19,665 bases of DNA from an uncultured Victivallales bacterium (GTDB lineage: Bacteria > Verrucomicrobiota > Lentisphaeria > Oligosphaerales > JAFGRS01), in NCBI GenBank assembly GCA_903834675.1, contig CAILKC010000088.1, forward strand, positions 1 through 19,665, read 5' to 3'. Of the stretch, positions 15,026 to 19,665 are shown in pieces. Within the stretch, counting starts at the first letter, position 1. Each line of letters starts with the position of its first letter. The notes under the pieces were generated by a model. That model was not told the DNA's origin. It made no database searches and was given only the letters and a program-made list of their open reading frames with translations. The position numbers and the translations under genes were made by a program.

Positions 15026-18000
15026 TCATGGGGCGGCGACGGTCTCCCACACGCCGGAATCGAGGGTAAAGGTGCCCTGTATCTTCCGCTCGTGGGCGGC
15101 GCTCCAGGTGACCTGCAACCGGTTGTCCACCACGGTCAGGGCCAAGACGGGCGCAGCCACGCTGACGGCGGGCAGGTGCAGACGGTCCCAGGCGTCGGCG
15201 TCGCGGTGATAGCAGAACAGCCCGCAGTCCGTGCCGATCCAGACCAGGCCATCCAGAAAGGCGACCTCGCGACCGACCGGCAGCGGCGCGCCGAATGGGC
15301 GCAGGGCGGTTTCAAAGCGCTTGATAGTGTCGACGGCGCCTAATTCGACGCAGAAGGGGAACTTGCCGTGTTCGACGATCCAGACGCAGGGGCTCTCCCC
15401 CGACTCCATGGCGATCTGGTCCACGACGCCAGCCGCCAGCATCCGGACCAAGCCGGGCAGGACCTGGGAGCCTTCCGGCGCGCCGGGCTCCACCTCCTCG
15501 GCGGAGAGCGCCGGAGCGTTCCCCTGCCGGTCGGGCGCGAGCCGGTCCAGACGCTCGGCCGCGGCGGTGGTGGGTAGCGAGAGGCGTAGCAGGCTGAGCA
15601 GGCGGTGGGTCTGCGTCGGGTTGGCGGCGACGGCCGCCATGAGCCGCGCCTGGACTGCCGCCGCGGCGGCGGTCCGGCCAAGCCCTCGCAGCGCTTGCAG
15701 GCGATAGATGTCTACCGGTAGCCGCAGTCCTGGGGCCACTGAGACCGTCTGGTTGCAGAGGTCGATCACCTCGGCGTAGCGCGTCTCATCCAACAGGTGC
15801 GACAAGGCCGGCTGGAGGAGGCCTTCGAGGGTCTGGCGGGCCGGCGGTCGGTAGCCGCCGGCGTCGAGATCTGCCTCTGCGAGGGCGTCACGGAGGGCCG
15901 CCACGGGCTCCTGGGCTTCCTGGTCGAGGCGCCACAGCGCGTTGAGAAGTCGGCCACGCAGGGGCTGCCGGTGGTGGGAGAGCGCCTCCGCCTCGGCTCG
16001 CAGTCTGGCATTGACCTGTGGCAGGGAGCCGCGGGCGGCGTAGAACGCGGCCACCTCGGCGGCGGCGGTTTCCCAGCCAGAGCGCGGGGAATCATCGCGG
16101 CGCAGGCACTCCAGCAGCAGAGTTTCGCCCTCGGCAAAGCGGCGCTGCTCGATGCAGGCCGCTGCTTGGGCCAGGCGATTCCACAGCGAGGGCGTCCGCA
16201 CCCGGCGCAAGAGCCATTCCGCGGCCGGCGCCCGTCCCAGGTTCAGCAGCCAGCTGGCGTAGCGGCTGGCCTGGTCTGGGCGGACCTCGGGGAAGTGCCT
16301 TGTCGCGCTGGCCCAATCGCCCCGGTACAGCGCCAGCACGCCGCGGAGCGCGTCCGCCTCGGGGAGGTCGGCGGCCAGGCTATCGATGCAGGCGGTAGCC
16401 TCATCGGCGGCAGCGGCGCACAGATAGAGCCGTACGGCCCCGACGCGCAGCGCCTGTTGCTCGGCGTGGCTGTCCGTCCAGCAGGCGGCGGCGAGGCTCT
16501 CCTCGGCCGCCTCGAACGGGTTGCCGGCGGTGAGGAAGGCGATGCGGTCGCGGAAGGTCAGCAAGTGCAGGAAGGCACGGTCGGGCTCGGGAAGAAGGGC
16601 CAGGTCGACGCGGCGGCGAAGTTCGAGCAGGGCCTCGGCGCAGTGCTGCCGGTCGCCAGGGTCGCGCGCCAGGCTCTGCATCGCGGAACTCAGGCGTCGC
16701 CAGGGGTCGGCGGGCGTCAGCGGGCCCTCACGGCAGGCGGCGGCAAACACGGTCCAGCCCTGCCCCGGCGGAGCCTCGCGGACCAGGGCGGGCAAGTCCT
16801 GAATGATGCTCTGGAAGGACCAGCGCGGCAGGGGCGCTGGCGCGGCGGTGAGGGCCGCGGGGATGGGGCTGTCCGCGGCGGGGGTGGCGGTCTCGTCCGC
16901 GCTCTCCGCGACGAGACCAAACTCCCAGTAGTTCTTGAGCTGGGCGCAACGCACCAGGAGGTCATTGTCGCCAGCGCGAAGGGTAACCGGCACGCGGGTG
17001 CGAGTGAGGGTAGACGGGGCGGACTCCGCGTCGCTGTACACGCAGGCGCCGTTGACCCAGACGCGGATCCAGTCATCGTGGGTGAGGTCGAGGGTGGCGG
17101 GTCCGCCGAGGGCGCGGCAGCGGGTGAAGGCGTAGGCTTGGACAAAGGGCTCAGCGCTGATGGCGCGGCGGAGGTCCAGCAGTCCGAAGGGGGTGAAGTC
17201 TTTCGGCTCAGCCTCGTGCCAGGTGATGCCGGGGGCAGAGCCGAGCGAATCGGTGAGCACGGCCGCGTCGTTGGCCGCGAGTTGGTCCAGGCCGGCAGCC
17301 GGGTTGAGCGGGAAAGCTTGCGAGAGGAGCCAGCGATAGGGTCGCAGGACCCTGATCTCGCGCAGCTGTTCGAGCCCATCCGCGGTCTGTACTCGGCAAT
17401 ACAGATAGGTCAGTCCGCGGGGGAGAGCGGGATGGGCTCGCACGGTAAAGGCGTGGCAGTCGAGGGGTAGAGCCGTCGCGGCGAGGGTCAGGGCGGTGGC
17501 GGGTTCGACGATGAGGTTCTCCGTCGGCTCGAGGCGGAGCGAGCCCGGCAGGCCGGCCGGGCGGTTTTGCCGCAGCCATACCTCGAGGGGCGTCTGCTGG
17601 CCCGGAAAGACGACCAGCACCGGCTGGCGGGGCAGATTGAGTCGGGGTAGGCGCAAGTGATGCAGCAGGTACTCGGTGGGCGGCAGCGCCTCGACGCCGG
17701 GGCCTCCCGGAGCGGCGACCAGGCTGACGGCAGGCACGGCTGGCCCGGGCGGCGGCCAGGCCGCCAGGGCGCTCAGCACCCCGATCGGCGCGGGCTGGCC
17801 AACGGGCCGCACGCAGAGCTGGTCCACCCAGACGCCGTCCTCACGGTTGATGAGATCAATGGCGGTCGCGGCGGCGGGCAGCAAAAGAGTGGGCACTTTC
17901 ACCCAGTGCCAGGCGCGCATGGTGTAGCTGTCCACGGTCAGAGGACGCGACTCGGGTTGGGCGAGCACAAACAGCGAGTTGCTGCAGTTCCCGTTCCAGT

Positions 18001-18376
18001 ACACCCGCAGCCATAGTTCGCGCTCGCCGCCGCTTCCGGTCGGCACGGCGAAGCGCGCCCGCCCTTCACGGCCCTGATCGAACGCTTCGCTGCTGCCGGC
18101 GCCTTCGGGAATGGAGAGGGCCAGACCGCCGGAGGCGCCCTCGGCCCGGACAGGGCGCCACGGGGAGGTCATCTCCCGGCAGAGCTCGGCTTCGAAGACG
18201 AGGTCCTGGTCCGGCGCGGCCCACGCCGGGCTGAGAGTTCCCAGCGCCAGCAGTGCCAGGCTGAGCCTCACGGCGTCGGCGAGGCGCCAGCGCCGCGGCC
18301 ACGCGACGGCGGCCAGAGCGGTGGCGACCGGTGGCGCGGCGGGGCTGCTCTGGGGGCAGATGGCGGACCTCTTCAC
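15026..18376 (-). CDS. Large exported protein with sandwich domains and helical repeats
   Basis: The 1116-residue product starts with a GTG (18376; AGGAA at good spacing). It has a long signal peptide with a Pro-Arg-Arg-Trp-Arg N-region and a likely cut after Ala-Trp-Ala (53). A beta-sandwich domain about 58-192 (LWLRVYWNGN, WVDQLCV) resembles lectin or carbohydrate-binding folds. A second at about 385-490 (DDWIRVWVNGACVY, LRAGDNDLLVRC) resembles galactose-binding-like domains. From about 510 to 960 it is Ala/Leu/Arg-rich and helical, like TPR-type repeats. The last 110 residues carry VWIGTDCGLFCY, like a propeller blade. It lies 44 nt after moxR and 29 nt before the six-helix membrane gene. 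No catalytic motif is recognised. A scaffold or glycan-binding role in the envelope is a guess. Confidence 0.8.
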   Translation of the reverse strand: MKRSAICPQSSPAAPPVATALAAVAWPRRWRLADAVRLSLALLALGTLSPAWAAPDQDLVFEAELCREMTSPWRPVRAEGASGGLALSIPEGAGSSEAFDQGREGRARFAVPTGSGGERELWLRVYWNGNCSNSLFVLAQPESRPLTVDSYTMRAWHWVKVPTLLLPAAATAIDLINREDGVWVDQLCVRPVGQPAPIGVLSALAAWPPPGPAVPAVSLVAAPGGPGVEALPPTEYLLHHLRLPRLNLPRQPVLVVFPGQQTPLEVWLRQNRPAGLPGSLRLEPTENLIVEPATALTLAATALPLDCHAFTVRAHPALPRGLTYLYCRVQTADGLEQLREIRVLRPYRWLLSQAFPLNPAAGLDQLAANDAAVLTDSLGSAPGITWHEAEPKDFTPFGLLDLRRAISAEPFVQAYAFTRCRALGGPATLDLTHDDWIRVWVNGACVYSDAESAPSTLTRTRVPVTLRAGDNDLLVRCAQLKNYWEFGLVAESADETATPAADSPIPAALTAAPAPLPRWSFQSIIQDLPALVREAPPGQGWTVFAAACREGPLTPADPWRRLSSAMQSLARDPGDRQHCAEALLELRRRVDLALLPEPDRAFLHLLTFRDRIAFLTAGNPFEAAEESLAAACWTDSHAEQQALRVGAVRLYLCAAAADEATACIDSLAADLPEADALRGVLALYRGDWASATRHFPEVRPDQASRYASWLLNLGRAPAAEWLLRRVRTPSLWNRLAQAAACIEQRRFAEGETLLLECLRRDDSPRSGWETAAAEVAAFYAARGSLPQVNARLRAEAEALSHHRQPLRGRLLNALWRLDQEAQEPVAALRDALAEADLDAGGYRPPARQTLEGLLQPALSHLLDETRYAEVIDLCNQTVSVAPGLRLPVDIYRLQALRGLGRTAAAAAVQARLMAAVAANPTQTHRLLSLLRLSLPTTAAAERLDRLAPDRQGNAPALSAEEVEPGAPEGSQVLPGLVRMLAAGVVDQIAMESGESPCVWIVEHGKFPFCVELGAVDTIKRFETALRPFGAPLPVGREVAFLDGLVWIGTDCGLFCYHRDADAWDRLHLPAVSVAAPVLALTVVDNRLQVTWSAAHERKIQGTFTLDSGVWETVAAP

Positions 18377-18420
18377 TTGGAGTTCCTGTTCACGGGGTGC
18401 GGCAACGGGAGGGCGCGGCC

Positions 18421-19353
18421 TCAGGTGGGCGCTGGCACGCGGTCGAGAATCTCCGTGACGACCCCCTGTTTGCGGGTCCCGGAGTAGCTGGCCTTGGTGT
18501 CCACGACCAGGCGATGGGCGATCACCGGAACCGCCAGTTCGCGAACGTCATCCGGCGTGACGTAGTCCCGGCCGCGTAGCAGCGCCAGGGCCTGGCAGGT
18601 ACGGAACAGCACCAGGGCCGCGCGCGGACTGGCCCCCAGGCGCAGGCGGGGGTCGGCGCGGGTGGCGCGGACCAGTTGGGTGATGTAGCGGACCACGGTC
18701 ACCTCGACATGCACCGCCCGCACGGCATCCTGCGCCGCGATGACCTCCGCCGCGTCCGCCACGGGCTCCAGGCTGTCCAGCGGGTGGCTGGCCTTCTGGT
18801 CCTCGATCACCAGCATCTCGCTGTCCTCGCTCGGGTAACCTAGTTCCAGGCGCATGGCGAAGCGGTCAAGCTGGGCCTCGGGCAGGGGATAGGTCCCGTG
18901 GTACTCGACGGGATTCTGGGTCGCCAGAACCATAAACGGTCGTTGCAGTTCATGGCGCTGGCCATCGAGGGTAACCTGGCGCTCGCTCATGGCCTCGAGC
19001 AGCGCTGACTGGGTGCGTGGCGAAGCCCGGTTGATCTCATCGCCGAGGAGGATATTGCAGAACACCGGGCCGGGCCGAAAGCTGAACTCACCGGTCTTGG
19101 GCGAGTAGATCATGCCGCCGACGATGTCGGTCGGCAAGAGGTCAGGGGTGAACTGGATGCGGCGGAAGTCGGCGCGCAACGAGCGCGCCAGACCTTTGGC
19201 CAGGGTGGTCTTGCCGACCCCCGGCACGTCCTCCATGAGCACATGACCGTCGGCGAGCAGCGCTACCATCAGTTCATCGATCGCAGCCTCTTTGCCGCGG
19301 ATCACCCGGCAGAGATTGCGCTTCAGGCGCGCAAGAAGATCCTTGGTATCCAT
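18421..19353 (-). CDS. MoxR-family AAA+ ATPase
   Basis: The 310-residue product is a complete MoxR-type AAA+ ATPase. Motifs are Walker A EDVPGVGKTTLAK 41-53, Walker B ILLGDEINR 101-109, sensor 1 ATQNP 144-148, the EAQLDRF segment 159-165 with an arginine-finger candidate Arg164, and sensor 2 GASPRA 240-245. These ATPases act as chaperones that help assemble or activate protein complexes, often enzymes or envelope systems encoded next door. The usual partners (DUF58, VWA or transglutaminase proteins) are not present; the next two genes encode a large exported protein and a membrane protein. The start at 19353 has a GAGGT only 4-5 nt away, slightly close. A perfect 11-bp hairpin lies in its upstream region. 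Confidence 0.93.
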   Translation of the reverse strand: MDTKDLLARLKRNLCRVIRGKEAAIDELMVALLADGHVLMEDVPGVGKTTLAKGLARSLRADFRRIQFTPDLLPTDIVGGMIYSPKTGEFSFRPGPVFCNILLGDEINRASPRTQSALLEAMSERQVTLDGQRHELQRPFMVLATQNPVEYHGTYPLPEAQLDRFAMRLELGYPSEDSEMLVIEDQKASHPLDSLEPVADAAEVIAAQDAVRAVHVEVTVVRYITQLVRATRADPRLRLGASPRAALVLFRTCQALALLRGRDYVTPDDVRELAVPVIAHRLVVDTKASYSGTRKQGVVTEILDRVPAPT

Positions 19354-19389
19354 AAGACCTCACCGCACAGGCTCCGCCGCTGACGCCCA

Positions 19390-19419
19390 CGACCGTCGGC
19401 GGCGGCGGGCCGACGGTCG
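19390..19419. promoter_or_regulatory. 11-bp perfect hairpin upstream of moxR
   Basis: CGACCGTCGGC 19390-19400 pairs with GCCGACGGTCG 19409-19419 around an 8-nt loop, beginning 37 nt before the moxR start. It may be a leader structure, an operator, or the terminator of an upstream gene. Its arms share CCGTCGGC/GCCGACGG with the hairpin at 14145-14165. Confidence 0.5.
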
Positions 19420-19665
19420 GGCAAGATGGCGTCGGGCCGGACTCAATGCAACCCCTGGAGCGGAGGAATTGCCTGGTCTGGGGCAGCGGCCTGGCCCGCG
19501 GCCAGGAGGGTTTGGAGATCGGCGCCTGCCGACGCAGGGGGAAAGAACGACCTGTGCAATAAGGGAGTCCGTCTGGAGCGCTGAAGGCGCGCTGCCATAC
19601 CAGCCCAGGGCAACGCCCTGGGAATAGGACGGTTATGGGTTTGAGCCCTGTAGGGGCGAGCTATC
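19420..19665. repeat. Intergenic hairpin cluster at the right edge
   Basis: No credible gene is seen from 19354 to the window end. Four further perfect hairpins occur: CCTGGCC 19490-19496 with GGCCAGG 19500-19506; AGCGC 19577-19581 with GCGCT 19589-19593; CCCAGGGC 19604-19611 with GCCCTGGG 19615-19622 around AAC; GCCC 19645-19648 with GGGC 19654-19657. The last three, in this order and spacing, look like a compound dispersed repeat of a kind I recall from planctomycete-type genomes; that recollection is unverified. Confidence 0.6.

Overview
This is a 19.7 kb GC-rich chromosomal stretch from an uncultured-type Gram-negative bacterium. The gene content resembles the PVC group or a neighbouring phylum: a Ser/Thr kinase fused to a SUMF1-type domain, a MoxR ATPase beside a very large exported repeat-type protein, a small SGNH esterase with an N-terminal sandwich domain, DUF1343, and many palindromic dispersed repeats between genes. 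A SEDS (FtsW/RodA) protein is present, which argues against the class Planctomycetia, since that class mostly lacks the divisome. The phylum call is inference from gene style; no rRNA or tRNA gene is visible.

Left part (221-8676, all minus strand). In transcription order: class I fumarase-type hydratase alpha subunit, DegT-family PLP aminotransferase, RecD2 helicase, a five-helix EamA transporter, a NamZ/DUF1343 exo-muramidase, an exported tetraheme cytochrome c, and a six-bladed NHL lipoprotein. The first three are tightly coupled (2 nt between stop and chosen start with an alternative overlapping start, then 4 nt). The transporter and NamZ are 49 nt apart, and the cytochrome and NHL genes are 91 nt apart. 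The fumarase leader carries a plausible sigma70 promoter followed by a tandem array of a 16-bp G-rich unit.

Middle part (9219-14105). A secreted SGNH hydrolase (plus) converges on a SEDS cell-wall polymerase (minus). The SEDS gene is divergent from a 726-residue membrane kinase (plus) with an N-terminal zinc ribbon, a kinase domain, one membrane helix and an outer SUMF1-type domain. A palindromic, duplicated DNA element sits in frame in the kinase linker.

Right part (14265-19353, minus). MoxR ATPase, an 1116-residue exported beta-sandwich/helical-repeat protein and a six-helix membrane protein form a likely operon (gaps of 44 and 29 nt). This three-gene unit lacks the usual DUF58 and transglutaminase partners and is the best candidate here for an undescribed functional module.

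Intergenic DNA is unusually structured. A 61-bp triple-hairpin repeat opens the window, a related copy lies at 14166-14216, and at least five perfect hairpins lie upstream of moxR at the right edge.
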